Assembly: GCA_964531295.1 (NCBI GenBank)
Contig: CAZHHJ010000002.1
Span: 1-51,269, forward strand
DNA: 51,269 nt
Direction: 5' to 3'
From: JAAYJK01 sp964531295
GTDB lineage: Bacteria > Bacillota > Syntrophomonadia > Syntrophomonadales > Syntrophomonadaceae
Every line of letters starts with the position of its first letter. The stretch's first letter is position 1. The notes under the pieces were generated by a model that saw only the letters and a list, made by a program, of their open reading frames with translations, was not told the DNA's origin and searched no databases. The translations under genes and the position numbers were made by a program. This document shows positions 42,124 through 49,856 of the stretch, one piece after another.

Positions 42124-42147
42124 GCTCCAGTGTTGGAAAGCGCTGGA
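42124..42147. promoter_or_regulatory. Inverted repeat upstream of the efflux operon
   Basis: CTCCAGTG (42124-42131) pairs with CGCTGGAG (42140-42147) with one G-T pair. It lies 52 bases upstream of the ATPase start, where a regulator could bind. No regulator gene is adjacent. The rest of 42073-42355 shows nothing I can name. Confidence 0.35.
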
Positions 42148-42355
42148 GTATACATGACTAAAGTTTATCATAAGTAGGCCGGCTTTTTTAAAAAACTAAG
42201 CATAATAGTCGGCAGGATCCCGGCCCCGGCAATTATTTCCTATCCAGACCGGATACTAATAAAGTCATATACCGACCCGGCTGGCAGCATTTAAGCCAAT
42301 GCACAAGCAAAAGCAAATGCATATCAGCCGGTGAAAGCAATTATATGAATAGGTT

Positions 42356-43561
42356 CTAACCAGATAGATGGCCGGGATCCTGACCGGGGAAATGCTCTGG
42401 AGCAGGAATGAAATGGGCAGCGATTAAGTTCAAGACTCCCATAATCCCAGCCGCAACGAAGACTGCCTGGTAGCCCAGGGAGGCCCATAATAATCCCCCG
42501 CCCAGGGGAACGATCATGGATACGGCATGATCCAGAGTGATGCCCATGGATATACTGGGGGCGATATCATGCGGAGATTCGGCGATGCGGTTTAAGTAGG
42601 TGATCCGGGCCATGGCTACTGCAAAAAAAAGCTGGTCGCAGACAAAGCAGATCATAATCAAAATCATGGCAATATTAGCGCTGAACAGCTGCTCTGCAAA
42701 GGCATAGGTTATACATAAAAAGGTTATTAGGATGGCATCAATGGACATTACGGTCCGTTCGCCCCAGGCATCTATAGCCCGGCCCAGCAAGGGGCGATAG
42801 AATAGCCCTATAACGGTAGCGATAATACCCAGCAGTGCAAAGGTTTCCACCCCACAGTGAAAGCGCTGGATCAAGACCCAGGGAGCAAAGGTCAGGAATA
42901 TTTGTTTGCGCGCTCCAAAAATCATGTTGAGTATATAAAAGAGGGAATATTTGCGTTTCAATAGCAACTGCCGGCCGGATCTTTGCACTGGTTCAGCTTT
43001 AATTTGAAACAAGAATAATGCAGCAATTAAACAAAAGATGCCAGCCAGTCCGAATATTACTGGAAATGAGAAGTGGAAAAGGGAGACACCTAAATAGACC
43101 ACCAGCATCCCCAGCAAGAGGCCCAGGGCTTCCAGTGCTCCCAGGTCACCCATCAGTTTGCCTTCGCGTCCCTTATCAGCCAGGCGCAGCGCGATAGACG
43201 ATTTTACCACCATGAATACATGGGCCCCGGTACTCCATAACAGCATCCATACTACCACCATGATCATATTAGGTGCAAAAAAGCCTTGTCCCCATAAAGA
43301 TAAGGCCAGGAGCAATGCAGTCAATGCAGCGATTCTAGTATCGGCCAGGAACATAAATAGGGAAAATAAAAAAGCACAGAGAAACCCTGGCAGCTCCCGC
43401 GGGATTTCCAAGGCTCCCCGGGTTACTTCATCTATATGGTGCACCTGGGCCAGGTAGTTGTTAAAGGATGGCTCATATAAACCTGCATACAGGCCCAACA
43501 GGCAGTTCGCTGCACCAAAGAGCAAGAGCGGGGTAAGGCCGGATCTATATAAACGAGACAT
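42356..43561 (-). CDS. Major facilitator superfamily transporter
   Basis: 401 residues with about twelve membrane helices. LLFGAANCLLGLYAGLYEPSFNNYL is the first helix region; KLMGDLGALEALG and GLFYRPLLGRAIDAWGERTVM are the loop motifs between helices 4/5 and 8/9. The true start is ATG 43561, preceded by AAAGGAG; an open frame continues back to 43672, but that N-terminal extension (VILNEVKNL) is the translation of a dispersed repeat and not protein. Substrate unknown; exporters of drugs or sugars have this form. Confidence 0.85.
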   Translation of the reverse strand: MSRLYRSGLTPLLLFGAANCLLGLYAGLYEPSFNNYLAQVHHIDEVTRGALEIPRELPGFLCAFLFSLFMFLADTRIAALTALLLALSLWGQGFFAPNMIMVVVWMLLWSTGAHVFMVVKSSIALRLADKGREGKLMGDLGALEALGLLLGMLVVYLGVSLFHFSFPVIFGLAGIFCLIAALFLFQIKAEPVQRSGRQLLLKRKYSLFYILNMIFGARKQIFLTFAPWVLIQRFHCGVETFALLGIIATVIGLFYRPLLGRAIDAWGERTVMSIDAILITFLCITYAFAEQLFSANIAMILIMICFVCDQLFFAVAMARITYLNRIAESPHDIAPSISMGITLDHAVSMIVPLGGGLLWASLGYQAVFVAAGIMGVLNLIAAHFIPAPEHFPGQDPGHLSG

Positions 43562-43642
43562 AAGTGCTGCTCCTTTGTGGAATTTGTATTTAGCAGCAGG
43601 AAACTTGGGATTGCCCTGCTGCTTAGGATGGCATATCGCGGC

Positions 43643-43670
43643 AAGATTCTTCACTTCATTCAGAATGACC
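43643..43670 (-). repeat. Dispersed repeat, GGTCATTCTGAATGAAG unit
   Basis: Read on the minus strand it is GGTCATTCTGAATGAAGTGA and on to AGAATCTT, matching 13483-13510. It overlaps the false N-terminal extension of the MFS gene. Confidence 0.75.
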
Positions 43671-43792
43671 ACTGACTTAACTATAGTATACTTTAATGTT
43701 CTGCTGCCAGGTATGAATGTGTTCTTAATGGAATTTGTATTGACCTAAACATTATATACCCATAGACAGCTACAGGGAAAGCTCCCATTTGC

Positions 43793-43822
43793 TGTCATCC
43801 TGAGGGCAGCGAAGGGTCTCTC
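43793..43822 (+). repeat. Dispersed repeat, TGTCATCCTGAGGGCAG unit
   Basis: TGTCATCCTGAGGGCAGCGA followed by AGGGTCTC, a diverged copy of the same family as 43643-43670 and 13537-13565, here in the opposite orientation. Confidence 0.65.
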
Positions 43823-43833
43823 CCCCGAAAGAA

Positions 43834-43860
43834 GGAAACAAAGGGACCGCCCCCTGCTTC
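43834..43860. repeat. REP-like element, GAAACA/TGCTTC-arm type
   Basis: GAAACAAAGGGACCGCCCCC ends in TGCTTC; arms pair imperfectly around a GGGACCGCCCC core. It runs into the stop codon of the CoA-disulfide-reductase-like gene (43859-43861). Confidence 0.6.
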
Positions 43861-45193
43861 AAAATGTATTTATAGCTATTAATACTGGGTCCCAGAGAGG
43901 GCTGAAAGGAGGGGAATAAGCCAAATCCATATTGACCAAATCGTCGATTCGGCTGTTCATAGTAAGGGCGGTGGCAATGGTGTCTATTCTCTTACCCGCA
44001 CCTGAATAACCTGCTATTTGCCCGCCTAAAAGACGGCGGTCGTTCCTATCTACAATGAGTTTAACATAAATATGCCCGGAACCAGCGAAATATGGAAGCC
44101 GGGTGCTGGATTTAATGGTATGGCTAATATACTCCAGGCCCGAATCCTTACATTCTTGTTCACATAATCCGGTCCGGGACACCTCCATATCCATAATTTT
44201 GCTTATGCCAGTGCCTAGCACGCCTTTAAAACCAACATTGCCCCCGGCAGCATTTTCGCCCGCTATTCTACCTTGCTTATTAGCCGTAGTACCCATGGGG
44301 ATAAACATTTCACGGCCGGAAACTATATGTTTGACCACCGCACAGTCACCAGCGGCATAGATATCCGGCTGACTGCTTTCCATTTTCTCATTCACTCGGA
44401 TGGCATGGGCGGTGCCGAGCTCGATGCCAGCCCGGGCCGCAATTTCGCTGTTAGGAATTACCCCCATAGAAAGTATAACTATATCAGCAGGCATTGAATT
44501 CCTGCCCACGATAACTTCTTGAACTCTATCACTTCCCTTGAAGGCAGTTATGGCTTCCCCGGTCAGGACCTCTATTCCCATTGATTCCAAGTAATTGCTG
44601 ACCACTTCGGCTATGTCACTGTCCATGCTGGGAAGGATATGGGGTGCTTTTTCTACTACACTTACCTTACAGCCATGTACTAGCAAGTTTTCTATCATCT
44701 CCAAACCGATGTACCCGGCCCCAACGATGACCGCTTGGGAAGGGTGGTATTGACTCAAATAGTTTATTATAGCTAGGCTATCCTGAATATTTCTGAGGGT
44801 AAAAATGCCTTGTAAATGAATCCCTTCTATGGGGGGAAAGACTGCCCTGGCACCAGTGGCTATTATCAATTTATCGTATTCTTCTTCGAACTGCCGCTGC
44901 TGGTTTAAATCTTCCAGTATTATCTTTTTTGCAGCCGGTATAATGTCTATAGCCCGAGTTCCGATAAGGACCTGGGTACCCTGTTCCGTAAAGGAATCAA
45001 CAGTCCGAGCTAGGAGCTGCTCATGGGATTGAATCAGCCCCCCTATGTGATAGGGCAGACCACAGGCAGAATAGGAAATATATTGGTTATCGGTAAATAC
45101 TTTGATATCCAATTGGGGATTAACCCGGCGAGCCTTGGCGGCTGCACTCATACCTGCCGCAACCCCGCCAATTATTCTTAGCTTGCTGCTCAT
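43859..45193 (-). CDS. CoA-disulfide reductase / NADH oxidase-like flavoprotein
   Basis: 444 residues. FAD motif GGVAAGMSAAAKARR, redox-active C44 in SYSACGLPYHIGG, NAD motif VGAGYIGLEMIENL and the second FAD segment IYAAGDCAV are all present. The C-terminal dimer domain with DLAYSPPFSPLWDP carries the tyrosine that assists CoA in CoA-disulfide reductases. It may reduce CoA disulfide, polysulfide or oxygen with NAD(P)H; the single active cysteine fits all three. ATG 45193 has GAGGAGGGG upstream. Single gene; its stop overlaps a REP-like element. Confidence 0.88.
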   Translation of the reverse strand: MSSKLRIIGGVAAGMSAAAKARRVNPQLDIKVFTDNQYISYSACGLPYHIGGLIQSHEQLLARTVDSFTEQGTQVLIGTRAIDIIPAAKKIILEDLNQQRQFEEEYDKLIIATGARAVFPPIEGIHLQGIFTLRNIQDSLAIINYLSQYHPSQAVIVGAGYIGLEMIENLLVHGCKVSVVEKAPHILPSMDSDIAEVVSNYLESMGIEVLTGEAITAFKGSDRVQEVIVGRNSMPADIVILSMGVIPNSEIAARAGIELGTAHAIRVNEKMESSQPDIYAAGDCAVVKHIVSGREMFIPMGTTANKQGRIAGENAAGGNVGFKGVLGTGISKIMDMEVSRTGLCEQECKDSGLEYISHTIKSSTRLPYFAGSGHIYVKLIVDRNDRRLLGGQIAGYSGAGKRIDTIATALTMNSRIDDLVNMDLAYSPPFSPLWDPVLIAINTF

Positions 45194-45446
45194 TATTGCC
45201 CCTCCTCCATTAAAGTCTTACTAAATAATGTTAATATATAATGATTTTCTGCATAAGGTGTAAATAATCCTACCCACTGAGCAAATTTGAATCGGCTGAT
45301 ACGATCTTTTTACATAGTATTTAGAATTGGGTGCGGGGATTATGTATCGTGAATTTCTAGTCCTTGTTAATATTGACGGAAAATAGTAAAATGCACTATA
45401 TGCAGGCCCATGGTTTTAATGGGGATTAGGGCAGGGAGGAAAATTA

Positions 45447-46292
45447 ATGGCTAAGATTAAACTATATGCAGATAGCTGCTGTGATCTGGACCAGAGTGTT
45501 TTACAGGAGTTGGGAATAAGCTCGATTGCTCTTACCGTAACCATAAAGGGGAAAAGCTATCGGGATAGAGTGGATTTGTCACCAGGAGAATTCTATAAAT
45601 TGATAAAGGAACCGGGAATTATGCCTACCACATCGCAGATTAATCCTGCTGAATTTACCGAAGAATTTAAGCGCTTATTAAAAAGTCATGAGGAAATAAT
45701 CTATGTGGCATTTTCCTCCGGCTTAAGCGGCACCTATGAAGCGGCCTGCATTGCTCGCGATATGATAGATCCAGAACGGATAACAGTTATTGACTCCAAA
45801 AGCGCATCGCTGGGCTATGCCTTGACCTTGATCAGAGCGGCCCGGGCCATAGAAGCAGGCATGAGTAAAGAGCAGGTTATGGCAGAGATAATGGATAATA
45901 TCGATAGAATAGAGCACATTTTTATTGTAGGGGATTTTGAGATGCTGAAAAGAGGCGGTCGGGTAAGTGCGGCCTCGGCAGTTATAGGTTCATTGTTAAA
46001 CATTAAAGTTATCGCTGAAATTAAGGATGGGAAAATCTATCCAGCTGAAAAAGTCAGGGGCTTTAAAAAAGCCCAAAAGAGGCTGCTGGAAATAATGGCT
46101 GAACGAGGGGATAACTTACCTGAACAGCTTATCGGTGTAGCACATTCCAACGATTATGAGGGAGCCTTGTTAGTAAAAGATATGATTGCCGAAAAATTTG
46201 GCTGTGAGAAATTTATTATCACCGAAATCGGTGCGGTAATAGGCGCCCACGTCGGAGCTGGAACCTACCCAGTATTTTTCCTGCGTAAATAA
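45447..46292 (+). CDS. DegV family fatty-acid-binding protein
   Basis: 281 residues. ADSCCDLDQ at the N-terminus, MPTTSQINPAEF, FSSGLSGTYEAA and the FEMLKRGGRVS segment are family marks; the TSQ and SGLSGT regions contact the carboxylate of the bound fatty acid. DegV (FakB) proteins present fatty acids to the FakA kinase for phospholipid synthesis. No fakA is in the window. ATG 45447 has GGGAGG upstream. Single gene; a palindromic REP-like hairpin with a T-run lies eight bases after the stop and probably ends the transcript. Confidence 0.92.
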   Translation: MAKIKLYADSCCDLDQSVLQELGISSIALTVTIKGKSYRDRVDLSPGEFYKLIKEPGIMPTTSQINPAEFTEEFKRLLKSHEEIIYVAFSSGLSGTYEAACIARDMIDPERITVIDSKSASLGYALTLIRAARAIEAGMSKEQVMAEIMDNIDRIEHIFIVGDFEMLKRGGRVSAASAVIGSLLNIKVIAEIKDGKIYPAEKVRGFKKAQKRLLEIMAERGDNLPEQLIGVAHSNDYEGALLVKDMIAEKFGCEKFIITEIGAVIGAHVGAGTYPVFFLRK

Positions 46293-46299
46293 AGAAGCA

Positions 46300-46337
46300 G
46301 GTTGACCGTGGGGACGGTTCTTGCGGTCAACTTTTTT
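46300..46337 (-). repeat. REP-like hairpin, GTTGACCG-arm type (copy 10), terminator-like
   Basis: GTTGACCG (46301-46308) pairs with CGGTCAAC (46324-46331) around GGGGACGGTTC, then TTTTTT. Compared with the usual GTTGACAG/CTGTCAAC arms one pair has changed on both sides (A-T to C-G), which keeps the stem. Confidence 0.87.
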
Positions 46338-46344
46338 GAGACTG

Positions 46345-46368
46345 GGTCGCAGAACCGTCCCTTTAAGC
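46345..46368 (+). repeat. REP-like core without clear arms
   Basis: GGTCGCAGAACCGTCCCTTT holds the family core AGAACCGTCCC but no complementary arms are obvious. It lies between copies 46300-46337 and 46381-46407. Confidence 0.45.
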
Positions 46369-46380
46369 ACCTGTAAAAAG

Positions 46381-46407
46381 GAAGCAAAAAGGCCATCCCC
46401 GTGCTTC
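46381..46407 (+). repeat. REP-like element, GAAGCA/TGCTTC-arm type
   Basis: GAAGCA (46381-46386) pairs with TGCTTC (46402-46407) around a GGCCATCCCC core. It overlaps the stop of the minus-strand glycosyltransferase. Confidence 0.65.
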
Positions 46408-47419
46408 AATGATGGGATAATATTTCTTCATAAAGCTGGATATAATCCTTAATCATTCTATCCCAGCTGAATCTGTCTTCAACCCAGCGGCGGCAGTAGT
46501 GGCGATCCAGGGAGGGTACGGCGGGCAAAACGCTGCAAGCCTCTTGCACATCCTTAACCAGAAAGCCGCTTTTGCCGTCATCAATAACTTCCGGCATAGA
46601 ACCCTTATTAAAAGCGATAACCGGAGTTCCGCAGGCCATGGCTTCAACCACGCTGAGGCCAAAAGGTTCATGGAAATTGATGGGGTGAATCAAAGCCAGG
46701 GCGTTGCCCATGAGTTGATCGCGTTGAACAGGATTGGCTACTCCAAAGTAAACAATATTTTCGCCATCGATAAATGGGGCCACCCGGGTGTCGAAATAAT
46801 CCTGATCTTGAATTATTCCTGCCATGACCAGTTTGATTCCTGATCGTTGTGCTATTTCCAAGGCTTCAACAGTACCCTTATCAGGATGAATCCTTCCGAA
46901 ATATAACAGGTAATCTCCTGCTTGCTCATAAAACTTAAACTGCTGCAGGTCGATGCCATGATAAACGGTTTTTATATAATCTAAATCCTGGTTCCGATCG
47001 GCGTTGCTTATCGATACATAGTAATTGCTGGCGTTATATTCGCGATAGACCGGGATTATTTGACTGGAAGAAAAACCATGAATGGTGGTTACCATGGGAG
47101 TATATACCAGGCGTGAAAAAACCAGGGGCAGGAAGTCATAGTTGTTGTGGATAATATCGAATTTGCCCGCCTGTTCAAAAAGGTGGGCAATGTGGAGGGC
47201 TTCCCACACTTTGGGATCGATGTTTTTGTCTTCTTCATACGGTGTCGGGCAAATGGAATCCAGTTTGGCCTGAGTTATAGAATCTCCGGTGGCAAAGAGG
47301 GTTACGTCCACACCTCTTTTAACCAATCCTTCCGCCAGGAGGGACACAACCAGTTCCCAGGGACCATAATTACGGGGCGGTGTTCGCCAGGCAATAGGCG
47401 ATAATAAGGCTATTTTCAT
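46406..47419 (-). CDS. Glycosyltransferase family 4
   Basis: 337 residues from ATG 47419, nine bases after GAGGAG; the in-frame ATG at 47449 lies before that site. The N-terminus MKIALLSPIAWRTPPRNYGPWELVVSLLAEGL is typical of GT4 enzymes, as are YFGRIHPDKGTVEALEIA and the sugar-nucleotide motif INFHEPFGLSVVEAMACGTPVIA with its E-x7-E. It transfers a sugar to a lipid, polysaccharide or small acceptor in the cytoplasm. Single gene; both ends are bordered by REP-like elements. Acceptor unknown. Confidence 0.9.
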   Translation of the reverse strand: MKIALLSPIAWRTPPRNYGPWELVVSLLAEGLVKRGVDVTLFATGDSITQAKLDSICPTPYEEDKNIDPKVWEALHIAHLFEQAGKFDIIHNNYDFLPLVFSRLVYTPMVTTIHGFSSSQIIPVYREYNASNYYVSISNADRNQDLDYIKTVYHGIDLQQFKFYEQAGDYLLYFGRIHPDKGTVEALEIAQRSGIKLVMAGIIQDQDYFDTRVAPFIDGENIVYFGVANPVQRDQLMGNALALIHPINFHEPFGLSVVEAMACGTPVIAFNKGSMPEVIDDGKSGFLVKDVQEACSVLPAVPSLDRHYCRRWVEDRFSWDRMIKDYIQLYEEILSHH

Positions 47420-47530
47420 GTTTTTATGCTCCTCTTTATTTTTATCCATGCTAATAGAATGGCCAGCATTTCATAAAGATAGTATAACCCGTATAGCAAT
47501 ATTCTTCCAATCAGATTATGATTTCCCCTA

Positions 47531-47567
47531 AAAAGTTGACAGCAAGAACCAGCCCTGCTATCAACTC
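47531..47567 (+). repeat. REP-like element (copy 11)
   Basis: AAAAGTTGACAGCAAGAACC and then AGCCCTGCTATCAACTCG. TTGACA (47536-47541), 17 bases and TATCAA (47559-47564) form a promoter-like arrangement about 48 bases before the start of the second sigma-54 activator. Confidence 0.8.
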
Positions 47568-47612
47568 GAGCTTGGGTTTTATGTTACAATAAATCAAAAA
47601 AGGGGTATTCTG

Positions 47613-49706
47613 ATGCGGGTGAAGGTTAGTGAGTTAATGAACACCAAAGTGTTTTTCTTGCAATCCCGGCAGACGATTGCAGAAGCGGCCCATCTTTTTA
47701 TTGAAAATGAACATATATCTGCGGTTCCGGTCTTAGATGAAAATCAGAAAGTGCTGGGTTTTATCAGTCAAAAACAATTGCTGGGGGCCTTGGCCAGGGG
47801 AGTATTGCCTTCCGCGGAGCTTTCGCCTCTGCTAAGCCGGGGGGTTAGGACTATATCTTTTGATGACGATTTACCCGATATACTGGTGGAGAAATTTGAG
47901 TATCTTCCGGTGTTCAGGGACGGTGAATTGCTGGGAATGCTTTACTATGAGGAAGTCTACCATAGCATCGCGGAGAGATTGTATGATAAGAAATTGGACA
48001 TGGAAGCCAGCATCGATGCAGTTTTCAATCCTGTAATATCAATAGATAACGAGAATCGGATAGGTATATTCAATGAATCCGCAGCTAAACTGATGAGTAT
48101 TCCGGCCGAAGAAGTGCGGGGATCAAATGCCACAGACATACTAGCTGGAACAGGGATCCTGGAATCCTTTAGCAGCGGTTCTAATGCGCCCCTTCCGCCT
48201 AATAAATTGATCATAGCAGGAAGAAGCTTTCTGCCCTATCGCACTAACATTATCAGAGATAGTAAAATTATCGGAGCCATCCTGGTCTTAAGGGAGATTT
48301 CAGAGTTTGAAGAACTGGTAAAAGAATCAGAATACACTAAAAAACTGAACCGGGAGCTGGATGCGATCATAGAATCGTCTTTTGATGGATTATATGTAAC
48401 AGATGGACAGGCCAATACGCTTATGTTGAATAAGGGTTTTGAACGCATCACCGGAATTATGGCATATGAGTGTATTGGAAGAAATATGGGCGATCTGGTG
48501 GAGGAAGGGGTGTTTTCTCGTTCGGGAACACTGTTGGCCTTGGAAAAACAGGAGAGAGTAACTATAACTATTGTACCGCGCAGCGGCAAAGAAGCCCTGA
48601 TCACCAGCAATCCCATTTTTGATGAAGAAGGCAAAATAATTATGGTGGTTACCAATGTGCGGGATATTACTGAGTTAAACGAACTGCAGAGGCGGCTGGA
48701 GCAGGTAGAGGGACTGCGCGAATTTTATAGAACCGAACTGCATTACCTGAAAATGCAGAGTTCCCAGAAAATGATAGTGAAATCGAGCCGGATGAAAGAA
48801 TTACTGAATATGGTAATGAGAGTCGCCGGAGTGGATTCTACGGTTCTGCTTCAAGGCGAATCAGGGGTGGGGAAAGAACTGATCGCGGAAATCATCCATA
48901 AAAGCAGCAGTAGATGCGGAGGGCCTTTTATAAAGGTTAATTGTGGTGCTATTCCGGAGAACCTTCTGGAATCAGAGCTATTTGGTTATGATGAAGGAGC
49001 TTTCACCGGGGCTAAAAAATCGGGTAAAATGGGTCTCTTTGAGCTGGCCGAAGATGGAATACTATTCCTGGATGAAATAGGAGAACTCCCTTTAAGCCTG
49101 CAGGTTAAATTATTGCGGGTTTTACAAAATAAAGAGATATTCAGGGTGGGCGGCATAAAATCCTTCAAAGTAGATACCAGGATACTGGCCGGAACCAACC
49201 AGGATTTAATGGAAATGGTTAACCAGCAGAAATTTAGATTGGACCTTTATTATCGCTTAAACGTAATTCCTATCACCGTGCCGCCCCTGAGGGAAAGGTT
49301 GGAGGATACGCCGGCATTGGCTAACTTTTTCCTGGAGATATTTAATCAGAAGTATAGGATGAACAAACGCTTCCATAAAGATGTAATTGATTGCTTCCTG
49401 GAATATGATTGGCCGGGGAATGTACGAGAATTGGAAAACCTTACGGAAAGGCTGGTTGTAACTACTAATAATGATTTGATACTAAGCAGTGATCTGCCGG
49501 TAGCGATTAATATGGTCCTTCTGAGAAGTAATCCAGAGAAAGGACTATGGCCCTTGAAAAGGACGGTCGAAAACGCAGAAAGACAGCTATTAGAAAAGGC
49601 TTATAAACGTTACAAGTCAACTTATCAGATTGCTCAGGTTTTGGAAGTGAATCAGTCTACAGTAGTAAGGAAGGCAGCCAAGTATGGGATAAAACGCCAA
49701 TCATAA
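47613..49706 (+). CDS. Sigma-54-dependent activator with CBS pair, two PAS domains, AAA+ and Fis HTH
   Basis: 697 residues. Residues 1-120 form a CBS-domain pair (VSELMNTKVFFLQSRQTIAEAAHLF, then EYLPVFRDGELLGML), which commonly binds adenosine nucleotides. Two PAS domains follow (about 130-235 and 245-355) and then AAA+ with Walker A GESGVGKE (415-422), GAFTGA (462-467) and FLDEIGE. The C-terminal HTH is STYQIAQVLEVNQSTVVRKAAKYG. ATG 47613 follows AAAGGGG. It probably senses energy charge and a second signal and switches on sigma-54 promoters. The convergent large acyl-CoA dehydrogenase downstream is a possible target; its promoter lies outside the window. Confidence 0.93.
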   Translation: MRVKVSELMNTKVFFLQSRQTIAEAAHLFIENEHISAVPVLDENQKVLGFISQKQLLGALARGVLPSAELSPLLSRGVRTISFDDDLPDILVEKFEYLPVFRDGELLGMLYYEEVYHSIAERLYDKKLDMEASIDAVFNPVISIDNENRIGIFNESAAKLMSIPAEEVRGSNATDILAGTGILESFSSGSNAPLPPNKLIIAGRSFLPYRTNIIRDSKIIGAILVLREISEFEELVKESEYTKKLNRELDAIIESSFDGLYVTDGQANTLMLNKGFERITGIMAYECIGRNMGDLVEEGVFSRSGTLLALEKQERVTITIVPRSGKEALITSNPIFDEEGKIIMVVTNVRDITELNELQRRLEQVEGLREFYRTELHYLKMQSSQKMIVKSSRMKELLNMVMRVAGVDSTVLLQGESGVGKELIAEIIHKSSSRCGGPFIKVNCGAIPENLLESELFGYDEGAFTGAKKSGKMGLFELAEDGILFLDEIGELPLSLQVKLLRVLQNKEIFRVGGIKSFKVDTRILAGTNQDLMEMVNQQKFRLDLYYRLNVIPITVPPLRERLEDTPALANFFLEIFNQKYRMNKRFHKDVIDCFLEYDWPGNVRELENLTERLVVTTNNDLILSSDLPVAINMVLLRSNPEKGLWPLKRTVENAERQLLEKAYKRYKSTYQIAQVLEVNQSTVVRKAAKYGIKRQS

Positions 49707-49715
49707 TAAAAATTT

Positions 49716-49742
49716 GACGGCAGGCAGGGGGTGCCTGCCGTC
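49716..49742. terminator. Perfect inverted repeat between convergent genes
   Basis: GACGGCAGGCA (49716-49726) pairs with TGCCTGCCGTC (49732-49742). The TTGACGGC/GCCGTCA ends recall the REP arms. No T-run follows, so terminator function is only probable. It is ten bases after the activator's stop. Confidence 0.6.
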
Positions 49743-49856
49743 AGGGGGAATAATATTCTCTTGTTTTCCAGTCTGACCCTGTTCATTGTGAGTGGTACGA
49801 CAGCTTGGTCAATGGCCGGAAAATTTAATATTCATAATTGGAAATGTCGTCCTGGT

